Assembly (NCBI RefSeq): GCF_030010555.1
Contig: NZ_JASCQP010000005.1
Span: 124,001 to 188,000, forward strand
DNA: 64,000 nucleotides
From: Halomonas rhizosphaerae
GTDB lineage: Bacteria; Pseudomonadota; Gammaproteobacteria; Pseudomonadales; Halomonadaceae
Direction: 5' to 3'
A model generated the notes under the pieces. The model worked only from the letters and a program-made list of their open reading frames with translations, was not told the origin of the DNA and searched no databases. A program made the translations under genes and the position numbers. This document shows positions 26,784 to 35,433 of the stretch, one piece after another (positions within the stretch are counted from its first letter, which is position 1; the number at the start of each line of letters is the position of its first letter).

Positions 26784-29351
26784 TCAGCCTCGCGGCCGGG
26801 CGTTCTCCGGATCATAGAGGGCCCGATAGCCGACGGCCGCCACCCGCATCGGGAAGTGCTCGGCGAAGTACTCCAGCAGCAGGGGTCGCCCCTCCTCGGC
26901 GTGGTCGGCGGGCAGGTAGGCCAGGGCGATGTTGCGTCCAAGCGAGGGGCCATAGGCGATGCTGGTCACGTAGGAGCGCCGGCCCAGGGCGTCCACCGGC
27001 ACCTCGCCGCTCTCGGGGTCGAGCAGCGGCGACTGGCCGACCGGGAAGCGCGGGGTGCCGGCGGCGTCGTGGTGTGCCTCCATGACCAGGGTGCAGAGCG
27101 TGGCCGGCTGGCGCTCGCGGCCTCGCTGTTCCAGGTAGACCGCCTTGCCGTGGAAGTCCGCGGCCTTGACCCTCGGCCGCGCCAGGCCCGCTTCGACGAG
27201 GTTGTAGTCGGTGAGCAGGTCGACGTTCTGCAGCCGCAGGCTCTTCTCCAGGCGGCGGCTGTTGGCGTAGGTCTCGATGCCCACCGGCGTCACCCCGGCG
27301 TCATACAGTCGGTCCCAGAGCGCCAGGCCGTAGCTGAAGGGCACATAGAGCTCCCAGCCCTGCTCGCCGACATAGGAGATGCGGAAGGCCCACACCGGCA
27401 ATCCCTGCACGCGGATCTCGCGGGCGGTGGCGAAGGGGAAGCGGGCGTCGTCCAGGCCCTCGGGGTCGTCGGCCAGGGCCTGCAGGGTGCGCCGGGCGTT
27501 GGGGCCCCACAGGCCCAGGGTGGCCAGGGCGTCGCTGCGATCCTCCAGGTGCCAGCGGGTCAGCCCGGCCGCCTCGGCGCGGCGGGTGATCCACATCAGG
27601 TCGCGGTGGCCGGTGTCGCCGCCGCAGATCACCCGCCAGGCGTCCGTGGCCAGGCGCACGATGGTGAGATCCGAGTGGACGCCGCCGGCGGCATCGAGGA
27701 AGTGGGTATAGACCCCCTTGCCGACGGTGGTGTCGCCGCCCACCCGGGCCACCGAGAGCCACTCCAGCAGCGCCTCGGCATCGCGGCCCGAAATGTCGTA
27801 GATGGCGAAGTGGGAGAGGTTGATCATGCCCACGTCGTCGGAGAGCGCCAGGTGCTCGGCATTGGACACCCGCCAGAAGTGGCGGGCGTCCCACTCCGCC
27901 GGGCGCTCGGGTACGTGCTCGGCATAGCGCTCCAGCAGTGCCTCGTTGGCGGCGTAGCCGTGGGCGCGCTCCCAGCCGGCGGCCTCCATGAAGAAGCCGC
28001 CGAGCTCCTTCTCGCGCGGCCAGAAGGGACCGCGGCGCAGGTCGCGGCCGCTCTCGAAGGGTTCGCGGGGGTGCACCGGCGGGTCGTAGATCTTGCGGGC
28101 GATCTCCCGGCAGCGGCCCTGGACGTGATGGGGTGTCTTCTGCACCGGGTAGAAGCGCGCGATGTCGATGCCGCAGGGGTCGGGCTCGGCGCGGCCGTGG
28201 GTCAGCCAGTCGGCCAGTAGCTTGCCCATGCCGGGGCCGTCTTTGACCCAGACGGCCTCGCAGAACCACAGGCCGCGGGTCTCCGGCGACTCGCCCACCA
28301 GGGAGCCGCCGTCCGAGGTGACCGAGAGCAGGCCGTTGAAGGAGTGTTTCTCGTCCCAGCCCAGCTCGCCGAGAACGGGGGCGAGGTCGATGGCCCGCTC
28401 GAAGGCCTCGGCCACCTGATCCAGCTCCAGGTCGCGCATGGAGGGCGAGAGGCGCGCCCGGTCGCGCTCGAGGATGGCGCGAGGGGCCACCAGCCGCGGT
28501 TCGCGGGACTCGTAGTAGCCCCACTCCAGCTGGCCGCCCTCGGTGCTGGTCGGGTCGCCGGTATCGCGCATGTAGGCGGAGTTGCCCTGGTCGCGGAGCA
28601 GCGGATAGCCGATCTCCTTGCCGGTGCCGGCGAAGGTGTCGAAGGGGCCGAAGAACAGCAGCGGATGCTCCACCGGCATCAGCGGCAGGGCCGCCCCGCC
28701 CATGGCGGCGGGGATCGGGCCCCAGATGCCCGAGGTGACGATCACCCGCGGGGTGGCAACGTAGCCCCTGGGCGTCTCGACGCCGCATACCCGGCCGTCC
28801 CGGACGTCGATATCCAGCGCCGGGGTCTCGGCGAAGGCGCGCAGCCGGCCGCCCGTCACGGCGCGTTCGATCAGTTCGCCGGCCACCCGCTGGGAGCGCG
28901 GGATCACCAGGCCGGCGTCGGGATCCCACATGCCGCCCAGCACCCGGTCGCGGTCGAGCAGCGGGAAGCGTGCCACCACCTCGTCGGCGTCCACCATGCG
29001 CACGTTGGTGCCGAACGCCTTGCCCGAGGCGACCTTGCGCTGGAGCTCGGCCAGCCGCGCCTCGTCGCCGACCCGGGCGATCTCCAGGCCGCCGACCTTG
29101 TGGTAGTGGCCGAGCGCCTCGTAGAAGCGCTGGCTATAGGTGGTCGTGTAGCAGGAGAGCCGGTCGTGGGAGGTCATGAAGCAGAAGTCGGAGGCGTGAG
29201 CAGTGGAGCCGATGTCCGACGGGATGGCGGATTTCTCGAGGCCCACCAGGTTCGTCCAGCCCTGCTCGATCAGGTGATGAGCCACCGAGGCGCCGACGAT
29301 GCCGCCCAGGCCGATGATCACCACGTCTGCCTGTGAGGGGAGTGCCGCCAT
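26784..29351 (-). CDS. Dimethylglycine/sarcosine dehydrogenase-like flavoprotein with C-terminal GcvT folate domain
   Basis: An 855-aa two-part enzyme. Residues ~1-390 are a DAO-type FAD domain (GLGGIVGASVAHHLIEQG from 14) with GSTAHAS, where H52 matches the histidine that carries covalent FAD in dimethylglycine dehydrogenase (GSTWHAAG). Residues ~430-855 are a GcvT/aminomethyltransferase domain (SYVGEQGWELYVP) that would pass the one-carbon unit to THF. It probably demethylates an N-methylated amino compound; dimethylglycine, sarcosine or another betaine derivative cannot be separated by eye. It is convergent with the GbdR-like gene (4-bp gap) and divergent from the DmdA-like gene. Confidence 0.82.
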   Translation of the reverse strand: MAALPSQADVVIIGLGGIVGASVAHHLIEQGWTNLVGLEKSAIPSDIGSTAHASDFCFMTSHDRLSCYTTTYSQRFYEALGHYHKVGGLEIARVGDEARLAELQRKVASGKAFGTNVRMVDADEVVARFPLLDRDRVLGGMWDPDAGLVIPRSQRVAGELIERAVTGGRLRAFAETPALDIDVRDGRVCGVETPRGYVATPRVIVTSGIWGPIPAAMGGAALPLMPVEHPLLFFGPFDTFAGTGKEIGYPLLRDQGNSAYMRDTGDPTSTEGGQLEWGYYESREPRLVAPRAILERDRARLSPSMRDLELDQVAEAFERAIDLAPVLGELGWDEKHSFNGLLSVTSDGGSLVGESPETRGLWFCEAVWVKDGPGMGKLLADWLTHGRAEPDPCGIDIARFYPVQKTPHHVQGRCREIARKIYDPPVHPREPFESGRDLRRGPFWPREKELGGFFMEAAGWERAHGYAANEALLERYAEHVPERPAEWDARHFWRVSNAEHLALSDDVGMINLSHFAIYDISGRDAEALLEWLSVARVGGDTTVGKGVYTHFLDAAGGVHSDLTIVRLATDAWRVICGGDTGHRDLMWITRRAEAAGLTRWHLEDRSDALATLGLWGPNARRTLQALADDPEGLDDARFPFATAREIRVQGLPVWAFRISYVGEQGWELYVPFSYGLALWDRLYDAGVTPVGIETYANSRRLEKSLRLQNVDLLTDYNLVEAGLARPRVKAADFHGKAVYLEQRGRERQPATLCTLVMEAHHDAAGTPRFPVGQSPLLDPESGEVPVDALGRRSYVTSIAYGPSLGRNIALAYLPADHAEEGRPLLLEYFAEHFPMRVAAVGYRALYDPENARPRG

Positions 29352-29587
29352 GATCGTCCTCCTCAGTCCGAGGGTTTCCCCGCAGGATAAGGCAGGCCCC
29401 GAGAGGCACGCTGTCCCGCGGCGACGCCCCCTTGCCTGGCGGCGACAGGCCGCGGCCGGCCCTGTCGCCCACGCCAAAGAGCTCGACGCCCACAGCGAGA
29501 TGGGCGGTCGGCCCAGGGGCTAGTGTCGAAGGCAAGGGCGGCCGGCGGGCGTCGGTCCCCGCCACAGCGACACTCGAGGAGGCGGTC
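29352..29587. promoter_or_regulatory. Divergent promoter region of the demethylation genes
   Basis: This 236-bp gap between the divergent flavoprotein and DmdA-like genes must hold both promoters. It is GC-rich and I see no clear -35/-10 pair or convincing palindrome. Activator-dependent promoters controlled by the nearby GbdR-like protein would fit this lack of strong core elements, but that is inference. Confidence 0.3.
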
Positions 29588-30793
29588 ATGTCCCAGGCCA
29601 TCGAGAGCATCCAGAGCACTCAGAACACCCCATCGGCGCCGGAGATCCTGCTCTATCCGCGCATCCGCAAGTCACCGTTCTTCTACGCCTCGCGGCGGCA
29701 CGGGGTGCGCAAGTACAGCGTCTACAACCACCACTACCATCCACGCCTCTACACCGACCCGGTTGACGAGTACTGGGCCCTGGTGCAGGGCGTGACCCTG
29801 TGGGACGTCGGCGTCGAGCGCCAGATCGAGATCAGCGGGCCCGACGCCTTCGCCTTCACCCAGCGGCTGGTCCCCCGCGACATGCGCCACTGCCAGGTGG
29901 GGCAGTGCAAGTACGTCTTTGTCACCGCTCCCGACGGCGGCATCCTCAACGACCCGGTGTTGCTGCGCATCGAGGAGAACCGCTTCTGGCTCTCGCTGGC
30001 CGACAGCGACATCCTGCTGTGGTGCCGGGGGCTGGCGGTCAATGCCGGGCTCGACGTGACCCTCCAGGAAGTGGACGTGGCGCCGGTGCAGGTCCAGGGA
30101 CCGAAGGCCAAGGCGGTGATGGTGGACCTGTTCGGCGAGGCGGTGCTGGGCATGCCCTACTACCACCTGATGGAGGCCGAGCTCGACGGCATGTCGGTGG
30201 TGATTTCGCGCACCGGCTACTCCGGCGAGATCGGCTACGAGATCTACCTGCGCGAGGCCAGTCGCTTCGGCGAGGCGCTCTGGCAGCGGGTCTTCGAGGC
30301 CGGCCGGCCCCACGGCATGCAGGTGATCGGCCCCTGCCACATCCGCCGCATCGAGGGCGGCATCCTCGCCTTCGGCTGCGATATCTGGTACGACACCAAC
30401 CCCTTCGAGGTGGGCATGGGCTACGACTGGATGGTCGATCTGCGCGGCGACGACGACTTCATCGGCCGTGCCGCCCTGGAGCGCATCAAGGCCGAGGGGG
30501 TGACACGCAAGCTGGTGGGGGTGGAGATCGACGGCCCCAGCGTGGGCTACTTCACCGACGGCTCGATGATCGATGTCTTCCCCGTGTTCGATGCAGACGG
30601 CGAGCGTATCGGCAAGGTGACCTCTGCCACCCGCTCGCCGCGCCAGGAGCGAAACATCGGCTACGCCATGGTGCCGGTCGAATACGCCGAGTTGGGCACG
30701 GCGCTACGCATCGAGGCCAATACCGGCCTGCAGGAGGCCAGGGTGGTGGAGAAGCCCTTTCACGATCCCTCCAAGGAAATTCCCAAGGGGTGA
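29588..30793 (+). CDS. GcvT-family THF methyltransferase, DmdA-like
   Basis: A 401-aa aminomethyltransferase-fold protein that looks closer to DMSP demethylase DmdA than to GcvT: KYSVYNHHYHPRLY, WDVGVERQIEISGPDAF, GGILNDPVLLRIEENRFWLS, SGYSGEIGYEIY-type loop and RIEGGILAFGCDI all have counterparts in DmdA. DmdA moves a methyl from dimethylsulfoniopropionate to THF. Whether this protein uses DMSP or an N-methyl donor is unresolved. ATG 29588 has a GAGGAGG site. The MetF-like gene follows with a 5-base gap, so the 5-methyl-THF produced could be passed on directly. Confidence 0.78.
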   Translation: MSQAIESIQSTQNTPSAPEILLYPRIRKSPFFYASRRHGVRKYSVYNHHYHPRLYTDPVDEYWALVQGVTLWDVGVERQIEISGPDAFAFTQRLVPRDMRHCQVGQCKYVFVTAPDGGILNDPVLLRIEENRFWLSLADSDILLWCRGLAVNAGLDVTLQEVDVAPVQVQGPKAKAVMVDLFGEAVLGMPYYHLMEAELDGMSVVISRTGYSGEIGYEIYLREASRFGEALWQRVFEAGRPHGMQVIGPCHIRRIEGGILAFGCDIWYDTNPFEVGMGYDWMVDLRGDDDFIGRAALERIKAEGVTRKLVGVEIDGPSVGYFTDGSMIDVFPVFDADGERIGKVTSATRSPRQERNIGYAMVPVEYAELGTALRIEANTGLQEARVVEKPFHDPSKEIPKG

Positions 30794-30798
30794 GGACG

Positions 30799-31665
30799 AT
30801 GACGGCGACCCGCTACGAGCTGCTACCCATCGCAGGCATGCAGGAGGCGGCCCGGGACCTGCCGCATGGCGCCATGGTCACCGTGACCTGCTCGCCGCGC
30901 CACGGCCTCGAGCGCACCCTGGAGGCCAGCGAGTGGCTGGTCGGGATGGGCGTTCGGGTGGTGCCGCACCTCGCCGCCCGGCTGGTGCGCGACCGCGCCC
31001 ACCTGGAGCAGTTGCTGAGACGTCTCGCAGCGGTGGGCATCGAAGATGCCTTCGTGGTGGGCGGGGATGCCGAACGTCCGGTGGGGGCCTATCCCCACGG
31101 CCGGGCGCTGCTCGAGGCCATGACCGGGCTTGAGCTGCGGCCGGCGCGTCTCGGCGTGCCCGCCTATCCGGAGGGGCATCACCGCATCGAGGCGACGGCA
31201 CTGCAGCGCGACCTCGAGGCCAAGGCGGCGCTGGCCGACTACGCCGTCACCCAGCTGTGCTTCGAGGCGACGCCGCTGCTGGCCTGGCGTGAGCGGCAGC
31301 AGCGGCTCGGCCTGCCCCTGCCGTTCCATGCCGGCATCCCCGGGGTGATGGAGCCCAGACGACTGCTGGCCATCGCCCTGCGCCTGGGCCTAGGGCCCTC
31401 GGTGCGCGCCCTACGCCGCCAGTCGGGCTGGCTGGCACGACTGCTGAGGCCCTCGTCCTACTGCCCCGATGCCCTGCTGGAGGGGCTTGGACCGGGCCTG
31501 GGCGATCCCGCTGCCGGTTTCGCCGGCCTGCACGTCTTTACCTTCAACCGGGTCGCGGCTACCCGCGGCTGGCTGGAGGCGCGTCAGGATCTGATGCCCG
31601 AGCGGCCAGCGAGAGATGAAGCGAATCCCCACCTCATCACCTCCGCCGGCGAGCCCCTGGCCTGA
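30799..31665 (+). CDS. MetF-like methylenetetrahydrofolate reductase homologue, divergent
   Basis: A 288-aa TIM-barrel protein resembling MetF through VVPHLAARL, VVGGDAERP (folate-binding Asp), VPAYPEGHH, VTQLCFE, PGVMEP and the late FTFNRV. The usual N-terminal FEFFPP with its catalytic glutamate is replaced by TVTCSPRHGLE, so it is not a standard biosynthetic MTHFR. Co-transcribed with the DmdA-like gene, it may oxidise 5-methyl-THF to methylene-THF in catabolism. The partner electron acceptor is not identified. ATG 30799 follows the upstream stop with a GAGGA site. Confidence 0.78.
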   Translation: MTATRYELLPIAGMQEAARDLPHGAMVTVTCSPRHGLERTLEASEWLVGMGVRVVPHLAARLVRDRAHLEQLLRRLAAVGIEDAFVVGGDAERPVGAYPHGRALLEAMTGLELRPARLGVPAYPEGHHRIEATALQRDLEAKAALADYAVTQLCFEATPLLAWRERQQRLGLPLPFHAGIPGVMEPRRLLAIALRLGLGPSVRALRRQSGWLARLLRPSSYCPDALLEGLGPGLGDPAAGFAGLHVFTFNRVAATRGWLEARQDLMPERPARDEANPHLITSAGEPLA

Positions 31666-31750
31666 CCGCCGCGACTGTCTCCATCAGACGACGCGTAGGG
31701 AGAGAATGTGGAAGCCGGCTCCTCCGTCACTCCGACAGGGCGCATCGTCC

Positions 31751-31756
31751 TATACT
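31751..31756 (+). promoter_or_regulatory. Possible -10 element of ycfJ
   Basis: TATACT lies about 125 bp upstream of ycfJ in an otherwise GC-rich gap after the MetF-like gene. No good -35 is seen at 17 bp, so support is weak. Confidence 0.25.
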
Positions 31757-31881
31757 GGGCCGCGTGGGATGGCGCCGGACTGCGCTACCCCTCTCATCGC
31801 CCCAAGCCTTCATGGTCACGCACGCCTGGAGTCCGGTGGTGTTTCAGCGAGTGGCGTCCCGCGCCCTTCAGGAGGTGAAAG

Positions 31882-32481
31882 ATGAGCAAGTCGATCGTGG
31901 TGGGTTCCACCCTGGCCGTGCTGGGGCTGGGCGGGCTGGCCTTCGGGGCCTGGCAGATCCAGGACCAGCAGCGCGGCCCCGAGTACGCCGAGATCACCAA
32001 CGTCGAGACCCTGACGCGCACCGTGGAGACCCCACGCGAGGTGTGCGAGGACGTGGTCGTGCAGTCGCAGCCGGAGGCACCTTCGGGACAGGGCGCCAGC
32101 CGTGATCCCCACCGTGTGGTAGGCACCGCCGCCGGGGCCATCGTCGGCGGCCTGCTCGGCAACCAGGTCGGCGGCGGCAGCGGCAAGAAGATCGCCACGG
32201 TGGCCGGTGCCATCGGCGGCGGCCTGGCCGGCCGTGAGGTCCAGGAGCGCGTTGAGGCGCGCCAGCATGCCCAGGCGGCACAGTCCCAGCCGCGAACCAC
32301 CACCCGCCAGGAGTGCCGTACCGTGGTCGACACCCGTCAGGAGGCCGAGGGCTACGAGGTCACCTGGCGCCACGGCGAGACGGTCGAGACCAGCCGCCTG
32401 GACAGCCCGCCCCAGGGCGACCGGGTCCTGCTCGAGGAGGGGCAGCCGCAGTGGAATGCCGTCTCCTCGCAAGGTGGCTGA
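31882..32481 (+). CDS. ycfJ: YcfJ-like glycine-zipper envelope protein
   Basis: A 199-aa protein matching E. coli YcfJ in layout. It has an N-terminal hydrophobic anchor (SIVVGSTLAVLGLGGLAFGAW), then RGPEYAEITNVETLTRTVETPREVC. A glycine zipper follows (GTAAGAIVGGLLGNQVGGG with AGAIGGGLAGREVQ), then a C-terminal beta part with TTTRQECRTVVD and GYEVTWRHGE. Probably envelope-associated; the molecular role is unknown. The GGAGGTGAAAG ribosome site is strong. It seems unrelated to its catabolic neighbours and ends at a shared hairpin with nhaC. Confidence 0.85.
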   Translation: MSKSIVVGSTLAVLGLGGLAFGAWQIQDQQRGPEYAEITNVETLTRTVETPREVCEDVVVQSQPEAPSGQGASRDPHRVVGTAAGAIVGGLLGNQVGGGSGKKIATVAGAIGGGLAGREVQERVEARQHAQAAQSQPRTTTRQECRTVVDTRQEAEGYEVTWRHGETVETSRLDSPPQGDRVLLEEGQPQWNAVSSQGG

Positions 32482-32504
32482 GCGAGCTCCATCTCGTCAT
32501 GAAA

Positions 32505-32540
32505 GACAGCGCCCCGGTCAGTGATGGCCGGGGCGCTGTC
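32505..32540. terminator. Hairpin terminator between convergent ycfJ and nhaC
   Basis: A perfect 13-bp stem, GACAGCGCCCCGG with its complement around a 10-nt loop, lies between the two stop codons. On the minus strand it is followed by TTTC, on the plus strand by GTT, so it may act in both directions but with weak U tracts. Confidence 0.65.
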
Positions 32541-32592
32541 GTTGGGGGCAGGTGTCTCGGACGTGTCGCCGGTCAAGGCGAGACCTCGTCAT

Positions 32593-34080
32593 TCACAGGT
32601 ACCCGAGTACCAGGTAGGCACCGGATGCCAGGATGCCCGCCAGTGCCGCATAGGGCAGCTGGGTGAAGGCATGCTGGAAGGGGGTGCAGCCGCTGGCCTG
32701 GGAGGTCAGCACCGTGGCATCCGAATAGAAGCAGGCGTGGCTACCGAAGGTGCTGGCCGACAGGGTGGCCCCGATCACCAGCGTCATGTCGGCGCCCAGG
32801 TTGTGCCCCAGGGTGGCGACGATGGGCAGAATGATCACGAATACGCCCCAGTTCGAGCCAGTGGCGAAGGAGACGAACCCCATGATGCTGAAGATGATGA
32901 AGGGCAACAGCTCGGCGGAGATCAGCGGTTCCACGGTGGTGATGATGTACTCGTTGAGGCCCAGCGCCGTATTGACCTCATTGAACAGGAAGGCCGCCAC
33001 CAGTACCGCCAGGGCATCGATCATCGACTTGAAGCCCTCGACGATATTGTCGAAGGTCTCGCTGGCGGACAGCTTCTTCAGGGCGATGAAGGTCACGATC
33101 ATCCCGGCCAGGGTGATGAAGATGCCCATCAGGAAATCCAGGTCGAACCACCAGGTGAAGAAGGCCAGGGAGGCCATGGGCAGCAGGAAGGACCAGACGC
33201 TGCCCTTGTGACTGGCATCCGCCTCGAGGTGGCCAATGTCCTCGTCGATGTGCTCGGCCCCCGCGGGCACGCATTGCCCGTGTTGTTCGGCGCGACGTTC
33301 CGCCGTTTTCATTGGCCCGATCAGCGGGATCTTGCCGTAGATGACCAGCGGCACCATGGCCACGGCAATCCACGGGTAGAACATGAAGGGGATGGCCTGG
33401 ATATAGGTCATCACGCCCTGGCCGTCCGCGGCGACGCCGTTCTTCTCGATCAGGGCGCCGAAGAATACCGCCCAGGTGGAAATGGGGATCAGGACGCTGA
33501 TCGGTGCCGCGGTGGAGTCGATGACGTAGGCCAGCATCTCGCGCGATGTCTTGAAGTGGTCCGTGATCCTGCGCATCGAGGTGCCCACGGCCAGCGAGTT
33601 GAGGTAGTCGTCGACGAACAGCACGATCCCCATGAACCAGCAGCCCATCAGGGCGCGGGGCTTGTCGGTCGTGTAGCGCATCATGGCCCGGGCGAAGGCC
33701 TGGGACGAGCCCGATTTCAGCAGTAGGGCGATGATGCTGCCCATCAGGCCGCAGACCATGATGACCCAGGCGACATCCTCGTCGGTCATCACGCTCATCA
33801 GGCTCTCGGAGAGGCTGCTCAGCGCATTCGTGGGATCCATCATCAGGGTGCCGGCGAAGGCACCGAACACCAGCGGTTCAAGCGCACGCCTGGACAACAG
33901 CGCAAGCAGCAGAACGAGTCCCGTCGGGACCAGGATCAACGGCCCGTCGATGGCGTCGGCACCGCTGGTGCCGACCACGGCGCTGACGACGGCGGCCAAT
34001 GCGATAGCGAGCAATATCATGACCATCCAGCGGTGCCACGGGCGGGCGCCCTGCTTGATCAGCTTGTCGTTGGCTTCCAT
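32593..34080 (-). CDS. NhaC-family Na+/H+ antiporter-like transporter
   Basis: A 495-aa inner-membrane protein with about 11-12 hydrophobic segments. The family features include LFVDDYLNSLAVGTSMRRI, DSTAAPISVLIPISTWAVF and a C-terminal GSNWGVFVIILP and ATLSASTFGSHACFYSDA. NhaC-type proteins exchange Na+ for H+, and relatives carry organic substrates coupled to Na+/H+ (malate-lactate, amino acids). It follows puuB3 in one transcription unit with a 45-bp gap under the GntR operator, so here it may import an amine substrate rather than only exchange cations. That is an inference from context. Confidence 0.85.
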   Translation of the reverse strand: MEANDKLIKQGARPWHRWMVMILLAIALAAVVSAVVGTSGADAIDGPLILVPTGLVLLLALLSRRALEPLVFGAFAGTLMMDPTNALSSLSESLMSVMTDEDVAWVIMVCGLMGSIIALLLKSGSSQAFARAMMRYTTDKPRALMGCWFMGIVLFVDDYLNSLAVGTSMRRITDHFKTSREMLAYVIDSTAAPISVLIPISTWAVFFGALIEKNGVAADGQGVMTYIQAIPFMFYPWIAVAMVPLVIYGKIPLIGPMKTAERRAEQHGQCVPAGAEHIDEDIGHLEADASHKGSVWSFLLPMASLAFFTWWFDLDFLMGIFITLAGMIVTFIALKKLSASETFDNIVEGFKSMIDALAVLVAAFLFNEVNTALGLNEYIITTVEPLISAELLPFIIFSIMGFVSFATGSNWGVFVIILPIVATLGHNLGADMTLVIGATLSASTFGSHACFYSDATVLTSQASGCTPFQHAFTQLPYAALAGILASGAYLVLGYL

Positions 34081-34125
34081 GGAGACCTCCTCGATCTTGT
34101 CATTGTGTGAGGGTGGTAGGGTGGG

Positions 34126-35415
34126 TCAGCGCAGGCGTTCCAGCAGCTGGTAGTACCACATGCCGGCGGCCAGCAGGGTGTTGCCGAGACGGTCGCTGAA
34201 CGGGACTCGCCAGTGACGGACATTGGCGAAGGCATCGAACTCCCGCCTGCTGCCATCGACCGCCTCGGCAAGGATCTCGCCGACGAGGTGCGAGGTGGCG
34301 ATGCCGTGCCCGGAGTAGCCCTGGGCGTAGTAGACGTGGGGGGAGAGCTTGCCGAGCATCGGCACGCGGTTGATCACGATTCCGGCGAGTCCCTGCCACT
34401 GGAAGTCGAGCGCCACGCCCTCGAGCTGTGGGAAGGTATGCTCCAGCCGCGGGCGCAGCTCGGCGGCGATGTCGGCTGACGTCCTGCCCGAGTAGTTGGC
34501 GCCGCCACCGAAGAGCAGCCGCCGGTCGGCGGTGAGGCGGTAATAGTCCAGCACGAAGCGGGTATCGTAGACGGCCAGGTCCTGGGGGTTGATCGCGATG
34601 GCGGTGGCCTCGTCCAGCGGGGCGGTCGTGACGATGCCGAGCGAGGCGGGGAAGAGCCTGCCGCCGAGCCGCCGGCGCTCGAGGTGGTGGTAGGCGTTGC
34701 CGGCCAGGATCACGCTATCGGCCTCGACGCGGCCATGCTCGCCGATGACGGCCGGGGATTCACCGTGCACCACCTCCACGACGGGTGACGCTTCGAAGAT
34801 CCTGGCCCCCAGGCTTGCTGCCGCCCGGGCCTCGCCGAGGCAGAGGTTCAGGGGATGCAAATGCATGTTGTAGTCGTTGCGGAGGGCGCCGTGGTAGAGC
34901 CGCGTGCCGAGCACGTCTTCGACCCCTGCCTTGTCCAGCCAATGGACATGTTCGCCGATCCAGTGGGACTGGGAGGCCTCGTAGTCCCGCCGCAGTGCCT
35001 TCAGATGGCTTGGCTGGTAGGCCGCCTGGAGATGCCCGTGCTTGAGGTCGCAGGGAATGGCGTATTTCTCGACACGTTCGCGAATGATGCGCTGGCCGCG
35101 CCAGCGCAGGTCCCAGACGAAATCGGCAGCCTCATCGCCGAGGGTGCGCCGCATTTGGCGGCGCATGACATCCTCGCCGGACAGGCTGCCGGTGACCTGG
35201 CCGCCGTTGCGTCCACTGGCCCCCCAGCCGATCTTGTTCGCCTCGATCACCGCCACCCGATAGCCCCGCTCGCTCAGCTCGACGGCCGTGGCCACGCCCG
35301 TGAAGCCGCCACCCACGATGGCGACGTCGACCCGGTGATGGCCCTCGAGGACGGGGTAATCGGACTCCCTGATGACGGACGCGGAGTAGTAGGAAGGGGG
35401 GCGCGATTGGGTCAT
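34126..35415 (-). CDS. puuB: FAD-dependent gamma-glutamylputrescine oxidase-like protein (PuuB paralogue 3)
   Basis: A 429-aa DAO-family oxidase with GGGFTGVATAVELSERG from residue 35, GASGRNGGQ, MHLHPLN, GGGANYSG and YYAQGYSGHGIA. Nearest named relatives are PuuB/PauB. It is the first gene of a puuB3-nhaC unit and diverges from a GntR gene, with a tandem palindromic operator only 19 bp before its start codon. The ribosome site is weak. The separate regulator suggests a different inducing amine from the other two copies. Confidence 0.86.
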   Translation of the reverse strand: MTQSRPPSYYSASVIRESDYPVLEGHHRVDVAIVGGGFTGVATAVELSERGYRVAVIEANKIGWGASGRNGGQVTGSLSGEDVMRRQMRRTLGDEAADFVWDLRWRGQRIIRERVEKYAIPCDLKHGHLQAAYQPSHLKALRRDYEASQSHWIGEHVHWLDKAGVEDVLGTRLYHGALRNDYNMHLHPLNLCLGEARAAASLGARIFEASPVVEVVHGESPAVIGEHGRVEADSVILAGNAYHHLERRRLGGRLFPASLGIVTTAPLDEATAIAINPQDLAVYDTRFVLDYYRLTADRRLLFGGGANYSGRTSADIAAELRPRLEHTFPQLEGVALDFQWQGLAGIVINRVPMLGKLSPHVYYAQGYSGHGIATSHLVGEILAEAVDGSRREFDAFANVRHWRVPFSDRLGNTLLAAGMWYYQLLERLR

Positions 35416-35433
35416 GAAAATGCTCGCTGCAAG

